Shown here: one piece after another, positions 48,178-57,529 of the stretch
Layout of the letters: every line of letters begins with the position of its first letter
How positions within the stretch are numbered: position 1 is the first letter of the stretch
Source of the DNA: Planctomycetota bacterium
GTDB taxonomy: Bacteria; Planctomycetota; MHYJ01; JACQXL01; JACQZI01
Direction: 5' to 3'
Length of the DNA stretch: 64,000 nucleotides
Assembly: GCA_016207825.1 (NCBI GenBank)
Contig: JACQZI010000010.1
Coordinates: 171,689-235,688 of the forward strand
Notes under the pieces: model-generated
What the model saw: only the letters and a program-made list of their open reading frames with translations
Databases searched by the model: none
What the model was told of the DNA's origin: nothing
Program-made: the position numbers and the translations under genes

Positions 48178-51012
48178 ATGAATACACGCTTAGGCAATTT
48201 CTGTAATAAGGTAATTGAAACCGGCTGTTTATTAAGCCTTATCATCATTCCGCTTTTATTTAATCCATATGCCGAACAGCCGGGCAGGACTTTTGAAGGC
48301 AGCCGTGTTTTTATACTGCGTTCAATAACCCTTGTAATGATACTGGCGTGGGTGGTACAAAAACTAGAAACGGGCAATTGGAAATCAGGTATTAAAAGCT
48401 GGAAAAATCACCACCCACTGGCGATATTAACGGCAATTCTGGCTACTTTCTATTTTATAAACAGCTTTATCTCTCCTTATTTCCCGGTAACATTAAAGGG
48501 ATTTTATCTGCGCGATGAAGGTTTTTACACCTTCTTCTCCTATATTATTATTTTCTTCCTGATAATACAGACCACAAAAAAACAGCAACAGCTGGATTTA
48601 TTAATCACGGGTTTGGTTTTATCGAGCATCCCCATAACATTTTACGGAATATTACAGCATTTCGGGATAGACCCTATCTGGAAGGATAAAATCAGCGACC
48701 GTGTAACCGGAACCTTCGGCGGACCCATCTTTATGGGCGCGTATTTAATCATGGTTATCCCGCTGGTTTTATCCAGGCTTATCGAAAACATACGGCGGAT
48801 TCCTTTGAATATTTGCTATGGAGTTATTTTATTGTTACAGCTATCGGCACTCTATTTCACCAAAAGCCGTGGTCCGGCTGTGGGATTTGTGGCCGCCATC
48901 ACCTTATTTATCCTGATAATCACCGCACGGCGCAGGATAAAATGGGTGTTCATCTCAATTATCGCGATAATGATAATTCTAACTATTTTATTGATACCCA
49001 GTTCGCCTTTATCTTCCCTTAAACCGTATCTCGGAAGATTTGCCTTGCAGTCGGAAGAAGCATCGAATACCATCAAAGTCCGGTTTGCCATCTGGAAATC
49101 AGCCGAAACGGCGTTGAAAGCACAACCCACTAGGCTTTTAACCGGCTATGGCTTTGAATCCATTTATCCATTGTATTTCAAGTACAACAATCCGGATATT
49201 GCCCGGTACGAACAGGCGGATAATGCACCCGACCATTCACATAATGACACCTTTGACCTCCTGGTAACGGGCGGCATTAGCGGTTTATTGATTTTTATGA
49301 CAATCATTATCTTGGCTGCATACTATGTTTTCAAATACCTGGGCTTGATTCCAAATAAGAGCCACCAGCTTAAGTTCTATGGCTGTATTATCAGCGGGTT
49401 AATTATTGCCCTCGTGCTTACTAAAATACTGGCAGAAGGAATTATTCTTTTCGGATTAGGAATACCCGGCGGCGTGATTTTAGGGCTTGGAGTATATTTA
49501 TTGGTTTATATATTCAGTATTTCTGCAGAAACAAGAACATCACTTACTTCATCAGAGTTACTGTTAATCGGTTTATTATGCGGCATCATCGCGCATTTTA
49601 TCGAGATACAATTCGGCATGGGATTGACCACCACACGCCTATATTTATGGGGATTTATCGGACTGATTGTCGGGGGCTTGCAAGTACCTACTAATGAATC
49701 TAAGCCTGAAAAGAAGGAAAAAGAAATTGCATCCAATCCATTCAACAAAATTATACTTTGGTCCGTTATCAGCGGATTGATTATTGCCGTAATGGCATTT
49801 TCCTTAGTCCGCCTCGTCCCAAACACAACTGATATTACATTCTTACCATATATGGGCTTATTCTGGATAATAACATTGGTTTTCGGAGGAATTATCGTCC
49901 TGCCGTGGATAAATGCTTCTTCAAAAACAGTTAACATGACCTTATCATACGGTTTATATATCATTTTGTCCTCCTTGTGGAGCGGCTTATTCGTCGGGAT
50001 AAAATATTCCATGCTAACCGAACGCTCCGATTTAGGGAATTACATCACGTTATTATGCATCTGGATTATTTTAAACGCGCTGATTATTATTTTCTTTATG
50101 CCATCCGGACTGGCGCGTAAATTGGCGGGTAGTATTCCCCAAATAATTGTCTATGTCGTCATAACCGTAATCACCTTTATTTTTATGTACAATACAAATC
50201 TAAAGGAATTATATGCGGAAGTACAATACAAATATGCAAAACTTGTCCAGGCATCTAACATGGATAAATCCGTTGAGTATTACCAGAAAAGTATCCAGAT
50301 GTCGCCACAGACAGACTATTATTACGAAGATTTAAGCGATGCCTATTTTGCCAAGGGCAATTATGCCAAAAGCATAGAAACCCTGGAAACGCTCCGTAAA
50401 ACGAGCTCCTATAATCCGCGGATCGTGCGCAAATTAACCACCTTTTACCGCAACTGGTTTTTTGCTACACCAGCAGGGCATGACCAGGACCAGCGGTATA
50501 AAAAGGCGATACAATATTACCAACTACTTACGACTAAATATAGCCTTACCAACCCTGTTTATTTCAGGGAATGGGGCGACATGCTTAAGTTCAAACAAGA
50601 TTATGAAGAAGCCCGTAAAATATACCAAAAGGCAATAGATTTATCTCCTTCTTCTCCATCGGAATACTTGGTAATGGGCGATCTTTATAAAACCGCCTTT
50701 AACGATGAAAATAATGCCGTTTCTTATTATGAAAAAGCATGGCAGTTAGGAGGCTCTTTGAACACAAGACAGGCAGCAATACTGTGCGGCAATTATTTCA
50801 CCAATAAAAGATACGAAGAATTCCTTAAGCTAAACACCATTTTGATTAATATGGATTCCGCAAATTACCAGCATCACTTTTATGCTGCACAAGCCTACGA
50901 AGCACTGAAAAAAAAGAAAGAAGCGTTGGGTGAAGCAAAAGTCGCCCTGAACTTAGCACCTCAATCTGATAAAGAAATAGTAAACGGTCTTATTAAAAGA
51001 TTAGAACAATGA
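48178..51012 (+). CDS. O-antigen ligase/polymerase-like membrane protein with TPR tail
   Basis: A 944-residue protein (start 48178 set by the promoter). Residues about 15-690 contain many transmembrane helices. The Wzy/O-antigen-ligase loop is recognisable: SRGPAVGFVAAIT, then the large periplasmic loop with HSHNDTFDLLVTGG (the family's conserved His region). The C-terminal 220 residues are TPR repeats (YEEARKIYQKAIDLSPSSPS). Such proteins polymerise or ligate surface sugars or glycans; the substrate is not deducible. The next gene is a paralogue starting at an overlapping ATGA. Confidence 0.88.
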   Translation: MNTRLGNFCNKVIETGCLLSLIIIPLLFNPYAEQPGRTFEGSRVFILRSITLVMILAWVVQKLETGNWKSGIKSWKNHHPLAILTAILATFYFINSFISPYFPVTLKGFYLRDEGFYTFFSYIIIFFLIIQTTKKQQQLDLLITGLVLSSIPITFYGILQHFGIDPIWKDKISDRVTGTFGGPIFMGAYLIMVIPLVLSRLIENIRRIPLNICYGVILLLQLSALYFTKSRGPAVGFVAAITLFILIITARRRIKWVFISIIAIMIILTILLIPSSPLSSLKPYLGRFALQSEEASNTIKVRFAIWKSAETALKAQPTRLLTGYGFESIYPLYFKYNNPDIARYEQADNAPDHSHNDTFDLLVTGGISGLLIFMTIIILAAYYVFKYLGLIPNKSHQLKFYGCIISGLIIALVLTKILAEGIILFGLGIPGGVILGLGVYLLVYIFSISAETRTSLTSSELLLIGLLCGIIAHFIEIQFGMGLTTTRLYLWGFIGLIVGGLQVPTNESKPEKKEKEIASNPFNKIILWSVISGLIIAVMAFSLVRLVPNTTDITFLPYMGLFWIITLVFGGIIVLPWINASSKTVNMTLSYGLYIILSSLWSGLFVGIKYSMLTERSDLGNYITLLCIWIILNALIIIFFMPSGLARKLAGSIPQIIVYVVITVITFIFMYNTNLKELYAEVQYKYAKLVQASNMDKSVEYYQKSIQMSPQTDYYYEDLSDAYFAKGNYAKSIETLETLRKTSSYNPRIVRKLTTFYRNWFFATPAGHDQDQRYKKAIQYYQLLTTKYSLTNPVYFREWGDMLKFKQDYEEARKIYQKAIDLSPSSPSEYLVMGDLYKTAFNDENNAVSYYEKAWQLGGSLNTRQAAILCGNYFTNKRYEEFLKLNTILINMDSANYQHHFYAAQAYEALKKKKEALGEAKVALNLAPQSDKEIVNGLIKRLEQ

Positions 51013-54000
51013 AGAATAAAACCCGGATAGAACAGCCGAAGAAAACCATGCAAGAAGAACGAAGCCGAACCAAATTAGGCCTATTCTGCGAAAGCATCAT
51101 AGAAGCCTGTATTATCATCGCATTGGTTGTTTCGCCGCTTTTAATTAACCGCTACGGCGAAAACGGATATGATATGCCCAAAGGCACACTCGTTCGTTCG
51201 ATTGCAGTTATTATACTCCTTGCTTTTATCATCAACAGGATGGAAAATAAATCCTCTAAGGAAGAATCACCTGCATCTAAATCTTCAGTCTCGCGGCAAC
51301 CCATATTCATTGCCGTCTTATTAATGCTAGCAAGTTACATTATTTCCACCGTATTCTCCGTCACGCCGCATACCAGCTGGTGGGGGCATCTGGGCGCCCG
51401 GTTCCAAGGCGCTTATACCATACTTGCTTATATTATCATCTTCATCATAATGACTTTGACCATCCGCAGGAAAGAACAGATTGAACGGATAATCAACGGC
51501 ATAATAATCACCAGTATCCCGGTCTGCATCTACGGTTCATACCAGCTCTTACAATTCAGCCCTATCTGGAGCGTCCGTATTGATGCCACTCTGGGCAACC
51601 CGATATTCTTCGGCTCGTATCTTGTCATGGTCATTCCGCTTACCCTCTTACGGTTTATTCAATCATTCAACTATGAGCAAAAATACCGCCTGTTTTTCAT
51701 CATATGCTACGGATTCCTGATATTATTCCAAGGCTTCTGCCTTATCTTCACCCAAAGCCGCGGACCTTTGGTCGGATTAGGGGTCGGGCTTGGCATTTTT
51801 CTTATTCTCTGGTTTATTATAAAACACCAACGTAAATTAACGCTCGCGCTTTACGGAATTGCCCTATTCGGATTGATTGTGCTCATTATCTTTAACATTC
51901 CGGGCGGCCCTCTGGAGCAGCTTAAAAAAGTCCCGTATGTCGGCAGGCTGGGACAAATATTCGAGACTGAAGGCGGCCCAGGCAAGGTAAGATTGCTCAT
52001 CTGGGAAGGCATGCTTAACATGGTCAAAGCCGAGCCTTCCCGTGCGGCTATCGGTTATGGACCGGAAATGATGAAAGTCTTGTATTACAAACACTCCCCC
52101 AACGAACTGGTTACCTTTGAAAGGCGCGTGGCCTTCCCTGACCGTGCACACAGCGATTTTTATGATATACTCGCCACCAACGGGTTTATCGGGGTAATTA
52201 TCTACCTGGCAATTATTTTCCTAATACTATTTTCCCTTCTCAAATATACGGCTCTTATCAAAAACACCAAGCAACGGAATATATTTATCGGGATAACCGG
52301 CATTTCCGTTTTAACCGGTATTTTCCTGCCTTACCTTATAACCCATTCGCTTATTTATATAGGACTTGGTATTACCTTCGGGCTTATTGCTTCAGGCATA
52401 GTGTATATCTTAATATATCTGGTATCATGGGAGGAAAAGAAAGAAAATGAAACCCAGACGGCTAACCAAACAGTTTCACCAGATATCAGCTTGAATCTTA
52501 ACTCAAGACTTACCTTAATTGCCATCGGTTCGGCATTAATCGCACATTTTGCTGAATTAGAATTCGGGATTAATGTTAATTCATCCGCTTTCTACGGATG
52601 GCTCTTTTTAGGCTTGTTTACGGCTTATGTTTCGTATTCCGGTGAGGCAAATGAAACGGCAACTGATGCAAAACTAATACAACCTAATATCTTTTTCTAT
52701 TCATTCACGGTTATCACTGCTTTGATAGTCCTTATCTTCACCATGGTTAATTTTATCCATCCCTATTCAGATAAAATCCCCAGAACAGCCGATACGCTCT
52801 TGGATTCATTCATACATTCCTTTAATACACGCTTATTGGACTCGCCCGACAAATGGCTTCTATTATTGTATGCCCTATTTACGGTAGGATTGGGAATATT
52901 TCTCTCCATGCTACTAAAGCAGGGCGAATCCAAAAAAAGCTTGGGGTGGATTTTACAATGGTATTTTATTATTATCGTCTCAACCACCGCACTCTTTTTA
53001 ATCAGCCATTCCTTTTTCATATACCTACAATCCGGAATAATCAATGCTATCATTAATTTATATATCTGGCTGTTTATTATAATGTTCCTATTGGCTTTAT
53101 CTATTTACCATCCTGAATCTGGCGCTCGATTTTTAGGGATAAGCGGATTAATCGGCTCTCTGGTTCTTGTAATTATCGGAATATCAATTATCTGGTTTAT
53201 GGATATTAACCTGATACGGTCTAATAATGTTGCCAACAGCGCCCGTGTCTTCCGCGATGCCGGAGCCGAACACTGGAACGAGGCAATCCGCCGCTACGAA
53301 GAAGCTAAAAGGCTGACCCCAGACCCCACTTTTATCTATGCAGACCTGTCTGAAACCTACCGCTTGATGGCAGAAGCGGAAAAAGATGTATCCAAAAGAT
53401 CAGGCTATATTAATAAATCGCTGGAAAACGCCTTGGAATCTGCCAAGTATGAACCATCAAGCTGGTATCGCAATGCCAACCTGGCGCGGTTATATCGTTT
53501 TAGATTAGCTTTTACTCAAGAGCCCAAAGAACGGCACTCTTATATAACTGAGGCAGAAAATTATTATAAAATCAGCCTTGATTTATGCCCGACCAACCCA
53601 CAGCTTTTTAATGAAGTGGGCGAGTTTTATAATGAAATCCAAGATTATAATAAGGCTATTAGTTATTATGAACAATCACTCAAGATAGACAGGCATTTTT
53701 CCGAAACGCTTGCTCATCTGGGTGATGTCTATTTGACAATGGGCAATAAAGAAACGGCCACCAAATATTATAAAGAGGCAGTGGAAGAATACCAGACCTC
53801 AGACTTGTTTTTCCTAAACCCAAACCAGGATATCCTCTATGTCCGTTCCCATCAACAAGCAATAGCCCTTGACACGGGATATTATTTGGGCTATTACGGA
53901 CTGGCACGGTATCAGGGCAAACAAGGCAAGGTTGATACAGCAATAACATTAGCCCGAAACGCATTACTCCTCGCCCCTGCAGAAAAGAAACTGGAAATAG

Positions 54001-54044
54001 AGCGGTTTATCGAATACCTCACCCCTAAACAAAACGGTAAATAA
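51009..54044 (+). CDS. Second O-antigen ligase/polymerase-like membrane protein with TPR tail
   Basis: A 1011-residue paralogue of the preceding gene; the start ATG overlaps its stop (ATGA). It has the SRGPLVGLGVGLGI helix and the loop with DRAHSDFYDILATNGFIGV. A C-terminal TPR region is long (YNKAISYYEQSLKIDRHFSE and LGDVYLTMGNKETATKYYKE). Two tandem polymerase-like genes with TPRs suggest a two-component surface glycan machine or two specificities. No glycosyltransferase is next to them. The downstream region has a 22-nt repeat array. Confidence 0.88.
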   Translation: MKNKTRIEQPKKTMQEERSRTKLGLFCESIIEACIIIALVVSPLLINRYGENGYDMPKGTLVRSIAVIILLAFIINRMENKSSKEESPASKSSVSRQPIFIAVLLMLASYIISTVFSVTPHTSWWGHLGARFQGAYTILAYIIIFIIMTLTIRRKEQIERIINGIIITSIPVCIYGSYQLLQFSPIWSVRIDATLGNPIFFGSYLVMVIPLTLLRFIQSFNYEQKYRLFFIICYGFLILFQGFCLIFTQSRGPLVGLGVGLGIFLILWFIIKHQRKLTLALYGIALFGLIVLIIFNIPGGPLEQLKKVPYVGRLGQIFETEGGPGKVRLLIWEGMLNMVKAEPSRAAIGYGPEMMKVLYYKHSPNELVTFERRVAFPDRAHSDFYDILATNGFIGVIIYLAIIFLILFSLLKYTALIKNTKQRNIFIGITGISVLTGIFLPYLITHSLIYIGLGITFGLIASGIVYILIYLVSWEEKKENETQTANQTVSPDISLNLNSRLTLIAIGSALIAHFAELEFGINVNSSAFYGWLFLGLFTAYVSYSGEANETATDAKLIQPNIFFYSFTVITALIVLIFTMVNFIHPYSDKIPRTADTLLDSFIHSFNTRLLDSPDKWLLLLYALFTVGLGIFLSMLLKQGESKKSLGWILQWYFIIIVSTTALFLISHSFFIYLQSGIINAIINLYIWLFIIMFLLALSIYHPESGARFLGISGLIGSLVLVIIGISIIWFMDINLIRSNNVANSARVFRDAGAEHWNEAIRRYEEAKRLTPDPTFIYADLSETYRLMAEAEKDVSKRSGYINKSLENALESAKYEPSSWYRNANLARLYRFRLAFTQEPKERHSYITEAENYYKISLDLCPTNPQLFNEVGEFYNEIQDYNKAISYYEQSLKIDRHFSETLAHLGDVYLTMGNKETATKYYKEAVEEYQTSDLFFLNPNQDILYVRSHQQAIALDTGYYLGYYGLARYQGKQGKVDTAITLARNALLLAPAEKKLEIERFIEYLTPKQNGK

Positions 54045-54170
54045 TGATACCATGAGATTCTTTATCTCTAAATCAGCCTAATTTTAAATTATTACCATAC
54101 CTGTCAGGAAAGAAGATTAACTGTACAATTATATGATTAAATCTTGCGGACACTACTGGGACTACCCCTC

Positions 54171-54346
54171 CACCTCCATAGCTCTACTCATCCCCCTTTA
54201 TAGCTCTACTGCTCCGCCCTGATAGCCTTACCGCCCTACCCTGATAACCTTACTACTCTTACTTGATAGCCATACTGCTCCACCTTCATAGCCATACTAC
54301 TCCACCTCGATAACCTTACTACTCAACCTTGATAGCCTTACCCTAC
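54171..54346. repeat. Tandem array of 8 units, exact 22-nt period (array 3)
   Basis: Units start at 54171, 54193, 54215, 54237, 54259, 54281, 54303 and 54325. Typical units contain CACCTTCATAGCCATACT (unit 6), with a core ATAGCC or ATAACC in each. The order CACC..ATAGCC..TACT is close to array 1 (CACCC..ATAGCCATTA), so arrays 1 and 3 look related. The rest of the gap 54045-54416 has no gene. Confidence 0.9.
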
Positions 54347-54416
54347 ACCAAGTGCAAAAAATAGAATATAGGATTAGCACACTTAAACCGTATACTTAAG
54401 TATAGGTTCTTTTGCC

Positions 54417-54445
54417 TTGAATACTTTGTTGAAAAAAGTTATAAT
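54417..54445 (+). promoter_or_regulatory. Promoter of the ABC transporter operon, leaderless arrangement
   Basis: TTGAAT (54417-54422), 17-nt spacer, TATAAT (54440-54445), then 8 nt to the ATG at 54454. There is no ribosome binding site between them. Confidence 0.6.
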
Positions 54446-54453
54446 GGGAAACA

Positions 54454-55182
54454 ATGATAGAAATAACCGATTTAACTAAGTATTTTTCGCCCGCCCTTTC
54501 TTTCCACAATATATTCAGGGAAAAGACTTTCTTTACCGTAATAGACGAATTAAACTTGAATATTAAAAAAGGCGAGGTATTTGGGCTTATCGGCCCCAAC
54601 GGCGCGGGCAAGACCACCCTAATCAAAATCCTTGCCGGTTTAATATCGCCTGATAAGGGCAATGCCTTGATAAATAATTATGACCCCTCAAAGAATCAAA
54701 TAGATGTAAAAAGGTCTATCGGCTTAATCCTGGCAGGAGAGCGTAGTTTTTACTGGCGCTTAACCGGACAACAAAACCTGGTATTCTACGGCACATTTTA
54801 CGGATTGGATAAAAAGTCGCTTGTTCCACGTATCAATGAGCTTTCCGATTTGTTGCATCTTTCCTATTTAAATAAAAGGGCCGGCGAGTATTCCACAGGG
54901 ATGCAACAACGGCTTAAGTTCGCCCGCGCATTGTTACATAATCCGCCGGTCTTGCTGATGGATGAACCGACCAGAAGCCTTGATTATTACTCAGCAGAAG
55001 AACTCAGGAGTTTTATCCGGAAAGAACTGGTTAAAAAGCAGGGCAAAACCGTTCTCATGGTTACGCATAATTTGAAAGAGGCTGAAGATATCTGCGACAG
55101 AATCGGAGTAATTAAAGAAGGCAAGCTTGTGACAATTGGCAAGCCGGATGAGATAAGAAAATCGCTCTGCTATAAACTTTAA
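54454..55182 (+). CDS. ABC transporter ATP-binding protein
   Basis: A 242-residue ATPase. Walker A is IGPNGAGKTTLIKI (about 46), the ABC signature YSTGMQQRLKFA (about 147), and Walker B PVLLMDEPTRSLD. The switch His is in LMVTHNLKEAEDI. It forms a transporter with the permease gene 51 nt downstream. The family of this pair (ABC-2) usually exports polysaccharide, drug or lipid-linked molecules; with the preceding polymerase-like genes a surface glycan export is possible, but not shown. Confidence 0.93.
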   Translation: MIEITDLTKYFSPALSFHNIFREKTFFTVIDELNLNIKKGEVFGLIGPNGAGKTTLIKILAGLISPDKGNALINNYDPSKNQIDVKRSIGLILAGERSFYWRLTGQQNLVFYGTFYGLDKKSLVPRINELSDLLHLSYLNKRAGEYSTGMQQRLKFARALLHNPPVLLMDEPTRSLDYYSAEELRSFIRKELVKKQGKTVLMVTHNLKEAEDICDRIGVIKEGKLVTIGKPDEIRKSLCYKL

Positions 55183-55233
55183 TACGATTTTCAGTGGTTA
55201 GGACTATAGCCCTATACCATAAAAAAACAGCTT

Positions 55234-56037
55234 ATGCGCAAGATAAGAGCATACATAAAGAAATCAGCATTGAACCTGGTCAGTTATCGTTTTGCGTTTG
55301 CCTTGAGCATTTTCGCACCGATTATTTCAGTCGTCATATTCTTTTTCATAGACAAGCTTTTCGGTTCCCAAATAGCGCCGCACCTGGCCCCATTTGGAAT
55401 AAATTATTTTTCCTACGTCCTGGTAGGCATTATGGCAGGCGGTTTTTTAGGAGGGACTATCAGCGCCCTTGCCGCCCAGCTGAATGACGAACAAATGATG
55501 GGCACCTTTGAGGCGCTTATAAGCACACCAACCGGCATCTACACAATCATGATTGCTATGATGTCGTGGAATTTTATCCTATCCATATTTAATATATTCA
55601 TTTACGTCATTGCCGGCATTTTCATATTCGGAGTGGATTTCGGCAATATTAACCTGGTTTCAACCGCAGTTATTCTGCTTATTTCCATAATATCGTTTAA
55701 CGCATTGGGAATGCTTTCGGCAAGTTTTATCATTGCCTTTAAACGGGGCGACCCGGTTTCTTACCTTATGAATATCGGGATGGAGGTTTTGGGCGGCGTA
55801 TTCTTCCCGATTACGGTTCTCCCGGAATGGGTACGGATTTTTTCTTATATATTCCCGATTACCTATTCGATTAGGTCATTGGAAAAGGCAGTTTATCAGG
55901 GGGCAGCGCTTGCAATATTATGGCAGGATGTTTTGATATTGTTATGCATATCTTTGGCATTGATTCCGATTGCCTCGATAGCAATTAAGGCATCGCTTTC
56001 TTATGCGCGCCGTAAGGGGACATTAGTGCAATATTGA
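55234..56037 (+). CDS. ABC-2 type transporter permease
   Basis: A 267-residue protein with six hydrophobic segments. It has the ABC-2 features YVLVGIMAGGFLGGTISA and FEALISTPTGIYTI (the conserved E-x-L-x-x-T-P type), then MEVLGGVFFPITVLPEWVRI. No ribosome binding site is evident before the ATG at 55234. It pairs with the ATPase upstream. The stop codon overlaps the -35 box of the next promoter. Confidence 0.9.
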   Translation: MRKIRAYIKKSALNLVSYRFAFALSIFAPIISVVIFFFIDKLFGSQIAPHLAPFGINYFSYVLVGIMAGGFLGGTISALAAQLNDEQMMGTFEALISTPTGIYTIMIAMMSWNFILSIFNIFIYVIAGIFIFGVDFGNINLVSTAVILLISIISFNALGMLSASFIIAFKRGDPVSYLMNIGMEVLGGVFFPITVLPEWVRIFSYIFPITYSIRSLEKAVYQGAALAILWQDVLILLCISLALIPIASIAIKASLSYARRKGTLVQY

Positions 56038-56062
56038 CCTGATTAGGAATAATTGATATAAT
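56034..56062 (+). promoter_or_regulatory. Promoter of the DUF3842 gene, leaderless arrangement
   Basis: TTGACC (56034-56039), 17-nt spacer, TATAAT (56057-56062), then 7 nt to the ATG at 56070. The -35 box includes the stop of the permease gene. Confidence 0.7.
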
Positions 56063-56069
56063 TTTAGCT

Positions 56070-56486
56070 ATGAAAATAGTGGTAATTGACGGACAGGGAG
56101 GAGGAATTGGAGCACACATCGTAAAAAAACTCAGAAAGGCGGTTCCTGATAATATTGAAATAATCGCCTTGGGCACAAATGCGCTGGCAACAGCGGCAAT
56201 GATGAAATCCGGCGCCAATAAAGGAGCGTCAGGTGAAAACGCAATCGTCGTAAATGTTTCTCGCCTGGATAAAACAGACTATATAATGGGCACAATAGGA
56301 ATTATTACGGATAATGCCCTGATGGGAGAACTTACGCCCAAAATGGCTGAGGCAATTAAAGGGTCTCCGGCGGAAAAGCTTTTACTGCCGCTTAGTTCGG
56401 AAAGGACAGAGATGGTCGGGGTAAGCCGTGAGCCTTTGCCCCATTTGATTGATAAATTAATAGATAAGGTCGCAAAGATTATTTGA
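56070..56486 (+). CDS. DUF3842 family protein
   Basis: A 138-residue protein with a Rossmann-like N-terminus, VVIDGQGGGIGAHIVKKLRK, and IALGTNALATAAMMKSGANKG, matching DUF3842. A nucleotide-binding fold is suggested by the GxGGGIG stretch; no reaction is known. The next gene, CooT-like, has its own promoter in the last codons of this gene. DUF3842 genes are often next to CooT genes in acetogenic bacteria, from memory; a link to nickel or C1 metabolism is inference. Confidence 0.85.
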   Translation: MKIVVIDGQGGGIGAHIVKKLRKAVPDNIEIIALGTNALATAAMMKSGANKGASGENAIVVNVSRLDKTDYIMGTIGIITDNALMGELTPKMAEAIKGSPAEKLLLPLSSERTEMVGVSREPLPHLIDKLIDKVAKII

Positions 56487-56511
56487 CAATCATAAATCTG
56501 TATGATAGGAT
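56483..56511 (+). promoter_or_regulatory. Promoter of the CooT-like gene, leaderless arrangement
   Basis: TTGACA (56483-56488), 17-nt spacer, TAGGAT (56506-56511), then 9 nt to the ATG at 56521. The -35 box starts in the last bases of the DUF3842 stop codon. Confidence 0.5.
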
Positions 56512-56520
56512 AGGTCCAAG

Positions 56521-56709
56521 ATGTGTGAAGCAAATGTTTATTTAAGGGAAAAAGGGAAAGAAGAACTTATCCTAAAGGAAGCTGATATTGTCAGGCCGCA
56601 GGAAGACGGGCTGTTTATGAAAAGCATTTTTGGGGAACAGAAAATAATGAAGGCGAAGATTGCGGAAATCAGCTTGGTTGACCATAAGATAATAATAGAA
56701 AAACTCTAA
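56521..56709 (+). CDS. CooT-family nickel-binding protein
   Basis: A 62-residue protein, MCEANVYLREKGKEELILKE..., with the N-terminal MCEANVY and Cys2 that is the family's nickel-binding residue, and the C-terminal motif ISLVDHKIIIEKL. CooT binds Ni2+ and helps mature CO dehydrogenase. It fits the window's cdhD gene and the permease downstream. A strong terminator follows 25 nt later. Confidence 0.85.
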   Translation: MCEANVYLREKGKEELILKEADIVRPQEDGLFMKSIFGEQKIMKAKIAEISLVDHKIIIEKL

Positions 56710-56733
56710 AAGACTAATAGTCTAAAAACAACA

Positions 56734-56788
56734 AAGCCACGAAGGCTTTCAATTCCGCGAGAAACGGAATAGCTTTCGTGGCTTTTTT
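56734..56788 (+). terminator. Rho-independent terminator after the CooT gene
   Basis: AAGCCACGAA pairs with TTCGTGGCTT, enclosing a second pairing (ATTCCG/CGGAAT) with loop, followed by TTTTTTTATTTA. This is a compound hairpin. The stem also resembles the cacgaa-type repeats at 21155. Confidence 0.85.
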
Positions 56789-56823
56789 TATTTATATTTT
56801 AACAAGAAAAGAGGAGATATGAT

Positions 56824-57525
56824 ATGGATAATTCACTATGGATTTTATACGGAACAGCGCTTTTCATCGCGTTTATACATACGGTAATAGGCCCAGATCA
56901 TTATCTCCCTTTTATAATGCTGGGAAGGGCAAACAATTGGCCGGGTAAAAAGGTTGTCCTTGTCGCTGTCTTATGCGGAATCGGGCATGTTCTATCATCT
57001 GTTATACTGGGAATAGTCGGCATCCTAGCAGGCATAGGCGTGAGCAAACTTGAACATTCGGAATCAATCAGAGGAGAAATCGCAAGCTATCTATTGATAG
57101 GATTCGGAGTCGTTTACGCAATCTGGGGATTATTGCGCGGGTTACAAGGACATTACCATTCGCATTCGCATGGACATATACCTACAGGGGAAAACGAGCA
57201 TGAACATCTGCATAACCACGAACATGCTCACGCAGTTGAAAAGCAAACAACTTTTTGGGCTGTTTTTATCATATTTGTTTTAGGCCCTTGCGAGCCATTA
57301 ATCCCGCTTTTGATGTTCCCAGCCGCGGCTTACGGATGGGTAAACATACTGAATGTCGCCTTGATATTTTCGATCACTACTATATTAACAATGACCATAA
57401 TCGCCTGGTTAGGCTACCAGGGAGTAAAACTTATAACATCGAAATGGATAGAACGTTATGTTCATTTTCTGGCAGGCGGTTCCATTGCCGTATCAGGGCT
57501 GGCGATAAAGATGTTTGGCTTATAA
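56824..57525 (+). CDS. Nickel/cobalt-type permease (UreH/HupE-like)
   Basis: A 233-residue membrane protein with six or seven helices. It has the NiCoT/UreH signature FIHTVIGPDHYLPF near residue 18, a second site GHVLSSVILGIVG, and a His-rich cytoplasmic loop (HYHSHSHGHIPTGENEHEH, then HLHNHEHAHA) that likely binds metal. The last helices include ILTMTIIAWLGYQG. GAGGAG precedes the ATG. It is separated from the CooT gene by the terminator, so it has an independent promoter I could not locate. Metal specificity (Ni vs Co vs other) is inferred from the neighbour. Confidence 0.85.
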   Translation: MDNSLWILYGTALFIAFIHTVIGPDHYLPFIMLGRANNWPGKKVVLVAVLCGIGHVLSSVILGIVGILAGIGVSKLEHSESIRGEIASYLLIGFGVVYAIWGLLRGLQGHYHSHSHGHIPTGENEHEHLHNHEHAHAVEKQTTFWAVFIIFVLGPCEPLIPLLMFPAAAYGWVNILNVALIFSITTILTMTIIAWLGYQGVKLITSKWIERYVHFLAGGSIAVSGLAIKMFGL

Positions 57526-57529
57526 AAAG

